Source: Deltaproteobacteria bacterium (GTDB lineage Bacteria > Myxococcota > Polyangia > Polyangiales > B10-G4). Taken from it: a stretch of DNA of 5,445 nucleotides. The notes under the pieces are model-generated. The model was given only the letters and a program-made list of their open reading frames with translations, had not been told where the DNA came from and made no database searches. Location: the NCBI GenBank assembly GCA_019312705.1, contig JAFDCW010000476.1, positions 1-5,445 of the forward strand. The letters run 5' to 3'. How positions within the stretch are numbered: the stretch's first letter is position 1; the number at the start of each line of letters is the position of its first letter. A program made the translations under genes and the position numbers. This document shows, piece by piece, positions 1 through 5,096 of the stretch.

Positions 1-86
1 GATGGCAGACCCTCGCAAAGGGATACGCCGAGATGCTCGCCTTCGAGGCCGGGTGGATTGCCGCAAAGGCGAGCCTCAACTTGTGA
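1..86 (+). CDS. C-terminal end of an unidentified protein (5' end outside window)
   Basis: The third plus-strand frame is open from the left edge (codons starting at base 3) to a TGA at 84-86 and reads as 27 residues ending WIAAKASLNL. The stretch is Ala/Leu rich with alternating charged residues (LAKGYAEMLAFEAGW), consistent with a C-terminal amphipathic helix. The other two frames read less like protein: frame 2 is rich in Arg and Cys, and frame 1 stays open well past the start of the convergent gene's coding sequence. The gene ends 35 bp before the stop of the convergent hydroxylase-family gene, and I see no convincing hairpin terminator in that gap. Too little remains to assign a family. 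Confidence 0.55.
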   Translation, partial: WQTLAKGYAEMLAFEAGWIAAKASLNL

Positions 87-121
87 TCAGTCGTTAGCCG
101 TTCCCGTGTCCGTCGCCGACC

Positions 122-1312
122 TCAGCCGAAGTGCTCAATGCACCGTCGAATCTCCTCGGCAACCCCCTCCCCAACCGCCGTAAAACACCCGTTGTCGAGA
201 ATCGTGGCCGCCCCCTCGCGATTCTTCTCTTTGATGGCTTCGAAGCGCTCCAAGAAATCTGGGCGCTCGGCGAGCGCATGGCCCGCCTCGATCATCCTTT
301 CGTACAAACGGGCGACCGGGACAAATGCGTGCACGGCGAGCAGCACGCCGTGCAGCGGTCGCGGGTCTGGGCGCACGGGAGATGCGAAGAGCGGGCTGAA
401 TGCGTTTTCGAGGACCGGGTCGACCTCGAAGAGGGCGTTCAGCTTGTTGTGGCTGAACTCGTGAATGACGGCCTCGGCCATGGTCATCACTCGTGGATGC
501 AGCGATAGGTAGATCGTGCCGATCGCCTCCTGGTACGAGGCCGAGAGGTGAGCGTGGTCGTCTACGCCGACGGGTACGAGCTGTTGGATGTAAAGGGCGA
601 GCTCGCCGTAGAGCGTCGGTAGATGTTCCTCGATGAGGCCGAAGGCCTCCCGGAGCGCGGCGACCCAGCTCTCCACGGACCGCCCGCCGAGGTCGAGGGC
701 GTTGCCATCCTTGTCCGGGTGGGCCTCGTCGAGGGCCAGGGGGTTGTTGTCGAAGAGGGCGAGGTGACACTCCTCGCCGACGGGCACGTAGGCCTGCCAA
801 AGAGAGGCATCGTCGCCGGTGAGGTCGACCACGCGGGGCCCCGCCGAAGAGGCCCAGGCCACCTCGCCTGGGGAAAACCGTAGAGTTTCGACCCCTTCGG
901 GGGTGACGAGGACCATGCCCCGAGACAGGCACGGAACATGGGCCGGCGCCGGGGTTTCGATGGAGGTGGGCAGCACGCCGAGGGCCGCGAACTCGAGGGC
1001 GAGGGTCGCCGTGAGGTCGTCGACCCACCGAGAGACCTCGGGGGACCCGGGCCGCTGACCCCGAAGGGCACGAATCAGAACGCCCACGGTGGGCCGCCGG
1101 AGCACTGTAAACGCCGCGCCTGGATCCTCGCGGAGAACCTGGGCTAGGGCCCGCTTCACGGCGGCGAATGAGGCGCGCGGACGCCCGGCCGCGGCGAGTC
1201 CCAAGGGCAACCGGCGAAAGTCCTCGACCAGGGTCTCGAGCCCTCGGCTGAGTATCTCCCGAGCGCTCGTCGAGCCTTCCTCGGGGAGGGTCAAGTCGCG
1301 GTAGGTGCTCAT
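122..1312 (-). CDS. HExxH-type peptide beta-hydroxylase family protein (TIGR04267-like)
   Basis: This is a 396-residue protein of the 'HEXXH motif putative peptide modification' family. Characterised members are Fe(II)/alpha-ketoglutarate enzymes that beta-hydroxylate residues in ribosomal peptides. Visible in the sequence: a helical N-terminal third with RALAQVLREDPGAAF (54-68) and PTVGVLIRAL (74-83), typical of the family; the block LFDNNPLALDEAHPDKDGN (186-204); the metal motif HEFSH (284-288) followed by NKLNALF; then DPRPLHGVLLAVHAF (316-330) and VARLYERM (333-340). H284 and H288 should bind the metal, and H321 or H328 is a candidate third ligand. The ATG at 1312 is chosen because it overlaps the sirtuin stop (ATGA) and begins the family-like sequence MSTYRDLTLP; the frame is open further upstream, but that stretch is Arg/Pro/His-rich shadow of the sirtuin. 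No strong Shine-Dalgarno is seen, so translation is probably coupled to the sirtuin. No precursor peptide or radical SAM gene is adjacent, so the substrate is unknown. Family assignment is strong; activity is inferred. Confidence 0.87.
   Translation of the reverse strand: MSTYRDLTLPEEGSTSAREILSRGLETLVEDFRRLPLGLAAAGRPRASFAAVKRALAQVLREDPGAAFTVLRRPTVGVLIRALRGQRPGSPEVSRWVDDLTATLALEFAALGVLPTSIETPAPAHVPCLSRGMVLVTPEGVETLRFSPGEVAWASSAGPRVVDLTGDDASLWQAYVPVGEECHLALFDNNPLALDEAHPDKDGNALDLGGRSVESWVAALREAFGLIEEHLPTLYGELALYIQQLVPVGVDDHAHLSASYQEAIGTIYLSLHPRVMTMAEAVIHEFSHNKLNALFEVDPVLENAFSPLFASPVRPDPRPLHGVLLAVHAFVPVARLYERMIEAGHALAERPDFLERFEAIKEKNREGAATILDNGCFTAVGEGVAEEIRRCIEHFG
1309..1312 (-). promoter_or_regulatory. 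ATGA stop/start overlap (translational coupling site)
   Basis: On the minus strand the ATG of the HExxH gene (1312-1310) shares bases with the TGA stop of the sirtuin (1311-1309). The region just upstream (minus-strand CTCGTGACTCC) has no clear Shine-Dalgarno. Reinitiation by ribosomes that finish the sirtuin is therefore the likely source of initiation, which would tie the two protein levels together. Confidence 0.8.
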
Positions 1313-2145
1313 GGAGTCACGAGGGCATCGGCAATCGAGGTCAGGAGCCCCGGCAGGTGCTGCCCCGCGGTGCCCTCGAGGAAAAGGCCGAGGGGATTGT
1401 CGTTCACCATGGTGGTGAAGGTCGTCGGCTCCGGATTGACGAAGATCATCGGCGCCCCACGGCCGGCGACCATGGACCCGACGTGCAAGGGAAGGTTCGT
1501 CTGCCCCGTCGTGCCGACGACGACGAGGATAGCGGCCTGCGCTGCCGCCGCGAGGGAGCTCTCGAAACGGAAATGAACTTCGTCGTAGCTCTCGTCGAAC
1601 CACAGGACGTGGGGCCGGGCGCGGGTGCCGCAGGCCGGGCAGAGCAAAAGCTCCCGGGTTGCGAGGTCGATCTTCCGCCCCTTGTCCCAGGTCGTATCGA
1701 CCTCGTCGGGGATGGCGTAGAGGGTCTCCGTACACTCGTCGGCGCAGCGCATGAAGTCGATGTTTCCATGAATCTGGTAGGTGCGGTCCGCCGTGCTACC
1801 GGCGCGCAGGTGAAGGCCGTCGACGTTCTGGGTGATGAGCACAAAGCGGTCTTCGAGGGTCTCTTCGAGGGCCCGGACCGCACGGTGGGCAGCGTTCGGC
1901 GCGGCCGCCCGGCAGATGCTCCTCCGATACAGATACCAAGCCCAGACCTCGTCGGGCATACGCGAGAAAGTCGCCCAGGTCGCCATCTCGGTGGGCTGGA
2001 AGTTCTTGGATCCGACGCGCCAATAGCCCTCCTCCCCGCGAAACGTCGGGATGCCGCTCTCGGCACTGATCCCAGCTCCGGTGAGCAAGACGACGGGGCC
2101 TGGATTGGATTTCGCTGCGCGCAGGATTTCGTCGAGGTCGGCCAT
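1309..2145 (-). CDS. Sirtuin (SIR2-family NAD-dependent protein deacylase), class III-like
   Basis: A 278-residue, full-length single-domain cytosolic sirtuin that removes acyl groups from lysine using NAD+. Motifs in order: TGAGISAESGIPTFR (22-36, NAD binding); Y71 and R74 in WAWYLYRR, in the positions of the acyl-carboxylate-binding Tyr and Arg of SIRT5 and CobB; PNAAH (83-87); TQNVDGLH (105-112); the catalytic His of HG (126-127); zinc cysteines C134/C138 and C169/C172; RPHVLWFDE (177-185); GTTGQTNLP (211-219); VNPEPT (236-241). The Tyr/Arg pair suggests preference for succinyl, malonyl or similar acidic acyl groups. Two oddities: the first zinc pair is spaced CX3C rather than CX2C, and WFDE replaces the commoner WFGE. 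The ATG at 2145 places the Rossmann motif 22 residues in, as usual. It is the first gene of a two-gene operon with the HExxH hydroxylase-like gene. CobB would be the generic name, but orthology to E. coli cobB is not shown. Confidence 0.95.
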   Translation of the reverse strand: MADLDEILRAAKSNPGPVVLLTGAGISAESGIPTFRGEEGYWRVGSKNFQPTEMATWATFSRMPDEVWAWYLYRRSICRAAAPNAAHRAVRALEETLEDRFVLITQNVDGLHLRAGSTADRTYQIHGNIDFMRCADECTETLYAIPDEVDTTWDKGRKIDLATRELLLCPACGTRARPHVLWFDESYDEVHFRFESSLAAAAQAAILVVVGTTGQTNLPLHVGSMVAGRGAPMIFVNPEPTTFTTMVNDNPLGLFLEGTAGQHLPGLLTSIADALVTP

Positions 2146-2198
2146 AGCCGAGAGCTTACCCCCGTCGGCTTCTGGCGGTCACGGCCCACGCCGGTACC
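2146..2198. promoter_or_regulatory. Divergent intergenic region, probable back-to-back promoters
   Basis: These 53 bp separate the start of the minus-strand sirtuin operon from the start of the plus-strand envelope gene cluster, so both must be initiated here or from within the neighbouring 5' ends. I cannot recognise a -35/-10 pair, an operator palindrome or a riboswitch in it. The call rests on gene arrangement alone. If the downstream Met at 2214 is the true plus-strand start, the gap is 68 bp. Confidence 0.4.
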
Positions 2199-2693
2199 AT
2201 GGGGTGCCGTTTCATGATCGCCGCCCTCATCATCCTGCTGCTCTCCGCCTTCGGCGTGACGCCCTCAGACGAAGAGCTGGCAGCCTACGAGCAGAGCTAC
2301 TACGACCGTGTGCACCACGTCTTCCTCGAACTCGGCTCCGAGGTCGACGACGGGGGTATCGCCCCAACCTTCGCCATCGGCTACGAGGCCTACGTGCATC
2401 GGGGGCGCCGGGGAGTGGCCGTCGAGGTCGTCGGCGAGACCATAGGCCTCCCGTTCGCTGACGACGCCGACTACTTCGTCGGCTTCGGCGCGGGGTTCTA
2501 TCCCATCCCGAAGCTGCGCATCGCGCTCTCCTACGGCCCCCTCTTTCGAGGCGGAAACGTCTACACCCGGGGCCGGGCCGACGTCTCCGGGCGCTTTCAG
2601 ATCTTCAGCATGACGGTTCAGCCCTACGTCCGTCTGTCGGTGAACGGGGACGACTCCTTCGGCTTCGATTTTGGCGGGCGCTTCGAATACTAG
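2199..2693 (+). CDS. Small secreted / outer-membrane beta-rich protein
   Basis: A 164-residue protein that I cannot assign to a named family. The N-terminus has a short basic stretch and a hydrophobic core (IAALIILLLSAFG, 7-19) followed by acidic sequence, with AFG (17-19) as a plausible signal peptidase site. The mature part alternates hydrophobic and polar residues in short runs ending in glycines (AIGYEAYV, GVAVEVVGETIG, YFVGFGAGFY, LRIALSYGPLF, SMTVQPYVRLSV, FGFDFGGRFEY). It ends in an aromatic residue, as beta-barrel outer-membrane proteins usually do. It is rather small, enough for about six strands, so a secreted beta-sandwich is an alternative. The start is uncertain: ATG at 2199 or the second Met at 2214, which has a weak GGGG about 9 bases upstream. 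A 23-bp gap to the lipoprotein gene suggests co-transcription and a shared envelope role. Confidence 0.75.
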   Translation: MGCRFMIAALIILLLSAFGVTPSDEELAAYEQSYYDRVHHVFLELGSEVDDGGIAPTFAIGYEAYVHRGRRGVAVEVVGETIGLPFADDADYFVGFGAGFYPIPKLRIALSYGPLFRGGNVYTRGRADVSGRFQIFSMTVQPYVRLSVNGDDSFGFDFGGRFEY

Positions 2694-2716
2694 GCGTTGT
2701 CCGGTATGCTCGATGA

Positions 2717-4012
2717 ATGCGCTTAGCCTTCCTAGCATTGGTCATCGCGTCGACGGCGTGTAACGGGGTTGTCGGTACGCTGGATGGCAGCGGCAGTGGC
2801 GGCGACGGCTCGGTGTCGATGGACTCGGGCGGCACCCTCCCCGACGGTGCGCCGCGCCCCGACTCGGGCGGCACCCTCCCCGATGGCGCGCCGCTCCCCG
2901 ACTCGGGCACCGTGGACACTTCGACGCCTCCCTTCGACGCTGGGGCTTGTGGCACGACTACCCTGGCCGCCGCCCTCACCGTCACCGCTATCCCCGGTAC
3001 GAGCGCCACCGGCCGAGTCTTCGCCGCGCCGACCGCCGCCAACGGCGCCGTCGTGGCCATGCGCGGCGGCAGCGGCGTCAACCTGCTCACCGTCGGGGGC
3101 GACGGCACCCCCGCTGGCTCACCGGTAGTGATCACCGGCACTCAACCCTACGGGATCGCCGTCGGCGGCGGGACCACCGGCGTATTGGTGAACCGCGGCA
3201 GCGACGCGCTCTACCTGGTGGGCATCGGCGGCGGCGGAGCAACAGTCTTCGACGAACTCCTCATCGGCGAGGTCGATCACGGCGTGACCGAGAACGAGTG
3301 GTTCGGGTCCGGCATCCGGGCCGGACGCCTCACGTGGACCGGAACCCAATGGGCCGCCTACTACACGGTGCAGCGTCTCTGGTCTGACGGCGTTGCCCAC
3401 TACGGGGATCAGCTTCGACTCCTGGACGCCGACGGCAGCGCGGCCCGGACGGTCTGGGGCTGGGGCTGCAGCCACTCGATGGAGGTTCGCATCGCCCACG
3501 ACGGTACGAACCTCGGACCGCTCTGTGCGTCGGACTGCTTCCCAACGCCCGGAGGCGTGCACTTCAATCATCGCACTTTCCTCTATAGCGACGAGCGGGC
3601 CAACTGCTCCGGCGGCTATACGGCCCACCTCGGCGGGATCACGCCGGTCGGCTCAGGCTTCCTCGCTGTGTTCACGGTAGGCGACCGCCGCTCGTCGGAA
3701 GACGTGGCGATCGTGCGCATCAACGGCACCACCCCCGGCGCGGTCTCCTTCTTGACCGCTGACAGCGCGGCCGACACCGCCCCGAACATCGCCCCTTACG
3801 ACGTCGGCGCGGTCGTGGGATGGGCTTCCGGCGGCTCGAGCCGCCTGCTCCGCGTGGGCGCCGACGGCGCGCCGATCGGCACCGCAGAAGACGTCCCGGC
3901 CGCCGACCTCGCCAACGCGAGCGACTTCTTCCAGTTTGCAAATGGCGATGCGGGCTGGGTAATCAACTCCGGCGGATCGCTGTCCCTCGCCCGACTCCGC
4001 GACTGCGAGTAG
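2717..4012 (+). CDS. Surface lipoprotein with Asp/Gly/Pro linker and beta-propeller-like body
   Basis: A 431-residue exported protein. Residues 1-14 form a lipoprotein signal peptide (MRLAFLALVIASTA) before C15, the probable lipidated cysteine; the lipobox STAC lacks the usual Leu at -3, as is common in myxobacterial lipoproteins. Residues 16-76 are a flexible Gly/Ser/Asp/Pro stalk, including a 13-residue repeat (DSGGTLPDGAP). The rest (about 80-431) is made of repeated beta-strand pairs with WTGTQWAAYYT, LRLLDADGSAA, PVGSGFLAVFT, VAIVRINGTTPG and LLRVGADGAPIG. This 'is it x, what is its value' pattern resembles beta-propeller blades; the fold is inferred. Six cysteines besides C15 (C78, C251, C270, C274, C297, C430) could form three disulfides. 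A conserved-looking patch WGWGCSHSMEVRIAH (247-261) and CASDCFP (270-276) sits mid-protein. Function is unknown. It lies 10 bp before the SLOG-family gene and 23 bp after the small envelope protein. Confidence 0.85.
   Translation: MRLAFLALVIASTACNGVVGTLDGSGSGGDGSVSMDSGGTLPDGAPRPDSGGTLPDGAPLPDSGTVDTSTPPFDAGACGTTTLAAALTVTAIPGTSATGRVFAAPTAANGAVVAMRGGSGVNLLTVGGDGTPAGSPVVITGTQPYGIAVGGGTTGVLVNRGSDALYLVGIGGGGATVFDELLIGEVDHGVTENEWFGSGIRAGRLTWTGTQWAAYYTVQRLWSDGVAHYGDQLRLLDADGSAARTVWGWGCSHSMEVRIAHDGTNLGPLCASDCFPTPGGVHFNHRTFLYSDERANCSGGYTAHLGGITPVGSGFLAVFTVGDRRSSEDVAIVRINGTTPGAVSFLTADSAADTAPNIAPYDVGAVVGWASGGSSRLLRVGADGAPIGTAEDVPAADLANASDFFQFANGDAGWVINSGGSLSLARLRDCE
2822..2908 (+). repeat. 39-bp in-frame tandem repeat in lipoprotein stalk (2.2 copies)
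   Basis: Two copies of a 39-bp unit occupy 2822-2860 and 2861-2899, followed by a 9-base partial copy (GACTCGGGC, 2900-2908). The copies differ at only a few positions (for example GACGGTGCGCCGCGC against GATGGCGCGCCGCTC). Each encodes 13 residues, DSGGTLPDGAPRP and DSGGTLPDGAPLP. Because the unit is a multiple of three, copy-number change would alter stalk length without breaking the frame. Confidence 0.93.
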
Positions 4013-4022
4013 ACTGCGCGCC

Positions 4023-4508
4023 ATGAGTCGCACCCATCGCATCGTGATCGGCGTCATGGGCGCCGACGACGCCCCCCGGGACGTGCTCGCCCTCGCCGAG
4101 CGCGCTGGCAAACGCATCGCCCACCACCGCGCGGTGCTGCTCACGGGCGGCCGCGGCGGCGTCATGCGCGCGGCGGCCAAGGGGGCCGCGACCAACGGGG
4201 GCATGGTCATCGGGGTCATGCCAGGGCGGGACGCCGAAGAGTCGCCCCCGAACGACCACGTGCACGTCGCCCTCTTCACGGGCCTCGGCGAAGGGCGCAA
4301 CTACGTCAACGCGTGTTCCTGCGATGCGATGGTCGCTCTGCCCGGGTCCTGGGGGACGCTCAGCGAGATCGCCTTCGGCATGAAGCTCGGACGGCCCGTG
4401 GTCGTCATCGGCGATGGGGGCCCCGCGGGAGTGCCCTCAGCGGCGACGCCGGAAGAAGCCGTCGACCAAGCGTACCGGACGGTGCGCGGTGCACCCGCTC
4501 CCGACTGA
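4023..4508 (+). CDS. TIGR00725 / SLOG-family Rossmann nucleotide-binding protein
   Basis: A 161-residue cytosolic protein of the LOG/DprA-like (SLOG) superfamily, closest in pattern to TIGR00725. Motifs: IVIGVMGAD (7-15) as the first Rossmann strand; VLLTGGRGGVMRAAAKGA (38-55); GGMVIGVMPG (59-68); FTGLGEGRNYVN (85-96), with the Arg-Asn typical of the family; DAMVALPGSWGTLSEIAFG (101-119), matching the PGGxGTxxE ribose-phosphate site with Ser in place of the second Gly; then a closing strand RPVVVIG (124-130). Related LOG proteins cleave nucleoside monophosphates to free bases, but TIGR00725 members are largely uncharacterised and may only bind a nucleotide or nucleotide signal. The length is normal for the family. 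The ATG begins 10 bp after the lipoprotein stop with no clear Shine-Dalgarno, so coupling to the upstream gene is likely. Its role beside two envelope proteins is not evident. Confidence 0.92.
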   Translation: MSRTHRIVIGVMGADDAPRDVLALAERAGKRIAHHRAVLLTGGRGGVMRAAAKGAATNGGMVIGVMPGRDAEESPPNDHVHVALFTGLGEGRNYVNACSCDAMVALPGSWGTLSEIAFGMKLGRPVVVIGDGGPAGVPSAATPEEAVDQAYRTVRGAPAPD

Positions 4509-4520
4509 TCGCCGGAGAGG

Positions 4521-4679
4521 GACTGGTGTGTGATGCAGAGTCACGGGAGGGAGTATCGCGACGGGCCGCGGTTTCCTCGCAAGGAAGGAAGGCGATGGAA
4601 ATGCACCGCATTTTCGAGGTTTCCTGACGCCGCGAGGGAGAGCGAGAAACCTTCCGTGGCTCTGGATCACGCACTAGTC
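4521..4679 (+). repeat. 159-bp palindromic element with 30-bp arms; MITE-like or structured 3' RNA
   Basis: The left arm 4521-4550 and the reverse complement of 4650-4679 match at 25 of 30 positions, and similarity stops sharply outside 4521/4679. In plus-strand RNA four of the five mismatches are G-U pairs and one is G-G (4535/4665). Further inside, TCGC (4556-4559) pairs with GCGA (4642-4645) and CGCGG (4567-4571) pairs with CCGCG (4630-4634). Two small hairpins lie at the core: TTCCT/AGGAA (4573-4577/4582-4586) and GGAAATGC-ACC-GCATTTTC (4597-4615). The element starts 12 bp after the SLOG gene stop, so it would form the 3' end of the plus-strand transcript. There is no U-run for a classical terminator, no transposase, and no obvious target-site duplication. 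Either a dispersed palindromic (MITE/REP-like) repeat or a folded RNA fits. Confidence 0.75.
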
Positions 4680-4681
4680 GT

Positions 4682-4702
4682 CCATGCTGCGGCGCAGCAT
4701 GG
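4682..4702 (+). repeat. Perfect short hairpin, 9-bp stem and 3-base loop
   Basis: CCATGCTGC (4682-4690), loop GGC, GCAGCATGG (4694-4702) form a perfect stem-loop. It begins two bases after the 159-bp palindrome ends and runs directly into the 25-bp tandem repeat, so it may be a diverged first member of that hairpin array. No T-tract follows, which argues against a simple intrinsic terminator. Confidence 0.8.
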
Positions 4703-4761
4703 CGCGGCGCGTCATGCGCCACGCTGGCGCGGTGCGTCATGCGCCACGCTGGCGCGGTGCG
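4701..4761 (+). repeat. 25-bp tandem repeat (2.4 copies), each junction forming a hairpin
   Basis: Copies at 4701-4725 and 4726-4750 differ by one base (C/T at unit position 8). A partial third copy covers 4751-4761 before the sequence diverges into ACAAAACG. Across each unit boundary the sequence GCGCCA-CGC-TGGCGC (4716-4730 and 4741-4755) makes an identical 6-bp hairpin with a 3-base loop. Between hairpins the sequence is GGTGCGTCAT. Together with the stem at 4682-4702 this gives three hairpins in a row. It lies between converging genes. Short open frames across it are Arg/Ala/His-rich products of the repeat and are not called as genes. Confidence 0.85.
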
Positions 4762-4826
4762 ACAAAACGACGCGTCACCGACCTTACGCAGTCCCCGAAC
4801 GAAAGCCTCTCGAATGGCGCGCCGCG
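4762..4826. other. Remaining convergent intergenic sequence
   Basis: These 65 bp lie between the tandem repeat and the stop of the 67-residue gene. I see no gene or clear terminator. An inverted repeat CGCGCC/GGCGCG (4818-4823 and 4835-4840) straddles the end of the minus-strand gene and could make a weak stem-loop at its 3' end, but with an 11-base loop and no T-run it is not convincing. Confidence 0.4.
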
Positions 4827-5030
4827 TCAGGCGAGGCGCGGACACCAGGCGCCGAGGTCAAACTCGATGTCACCCTGCACCGCGTCAACGATCGAAGCAC
4901 TGACGGGGATGGGCTCTTCCGTCGTCACCGACGGTAGGGCTGCCAGTATCAGCGGCGGCCCCGACGCCATGCGCTCGAGCGAATCGTAGGTCTCTTGCTC
5001 CCACTCTTGCTTCGAATTGTTCTGTGTCAT
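4827..5030 (-). CDS. Small 67-residue protein of unknown function
   Basis: I do not recognise a family. The product starts with a polar, acidic, helix-prone segment (MTQNNSKQEWEQETYDSLER, 1-20), continues with a hydrophobic Pro-containing stretch (GPPLILAALPSV, 24-35) and acidic sequence (VDAVQGDIEFDL, 48-59), and ends in AWCPRLA with a single cysteine (C63). The start is supported by AGGGGG five bases before the ATG, and the codon content reads as protein, unlike the overlapping frames. It lies 66 bp downstream of the DSD1-type enzyme on the same strand and may share its transcript. A charged leader followed by a short variable tail is also the general form of RiPP precursors, but there is no Gly-Gly, no recognised leader motif and no neighbouring modification gene, so that remains speculation. 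It is not a membrane protein by eye. Confidence 0.6.
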   Translation of the reverse strand: MTQNNSKQEWEQETYDSLERMASGPPLILAALPSVTTEEPIPVSASIVDAVQGDIEFDLGAWCPRLA

Positions 5031-5035
5031 GGCGT

Positions 5036-5041
5036 CCCCCT
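5036..5041 (-). promoter_or_regulatory. Shine-Dalgarno-like site for the 67-residue gene
   Basis: On the minus strand AGGGGG lies five bases (ACGCC) upstream of the ATG at 5030. This is the clearest ribosome-binding sequence in the window and decides the start of the small gene. Confidence 0.6.
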
Positions 5042-5096
5042 GGTCCTCGGCGTTGTTGCGGCAAGAACGGGATGCACGACGCGGGCCAACGGCGGG

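Noticed and set aside
131..1304. Plus-strand open frames antisense to the HExxH gene.
   Set aside because: They are shadows of a strongly supported gene and show no family motifs.
1313..1735. An N-terminal extension of the HExxH protein by 141 residues in the same open frame.
   Set aside because: The extension lies wholly inside the sirtuin gene, is Arg/Pro/His-rich as expected of a GC-rich shadow frame, and the family-like sequence begins at the ATG that overlaps the sirtuin stop.
4521..4679. A transposon with target-site duplication.
   Set aside because: The arms look like terminal inverted repeats, but no matching direct repeat is evident immediately outside 4521 and 4679 and there is no transposase, so only a MITE-like or palindromic repeat can be suggested.
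4521..4761. CRISPR array or intrinsic terminator for the repeats in the convergent gap.
   Set aside because: The 25-bp units are contiguous with no spacers, so this is not CRISPR. None of the hairpins is followed by a T-run, so no classical rho-independent terminator can be claimed.
4405..4989. Open frames on both strands through the palindrome and tandem repeat (for example a plus-strand frame at 4684-4989 and a minus-strand frame at 4405-4845).
   Set aside because: Their products are Arg/Ala/His-rich translations of the repeats, overlap better-supported genes, and lack ribosome-binding sites. They are more likely by-products of repeat composition.
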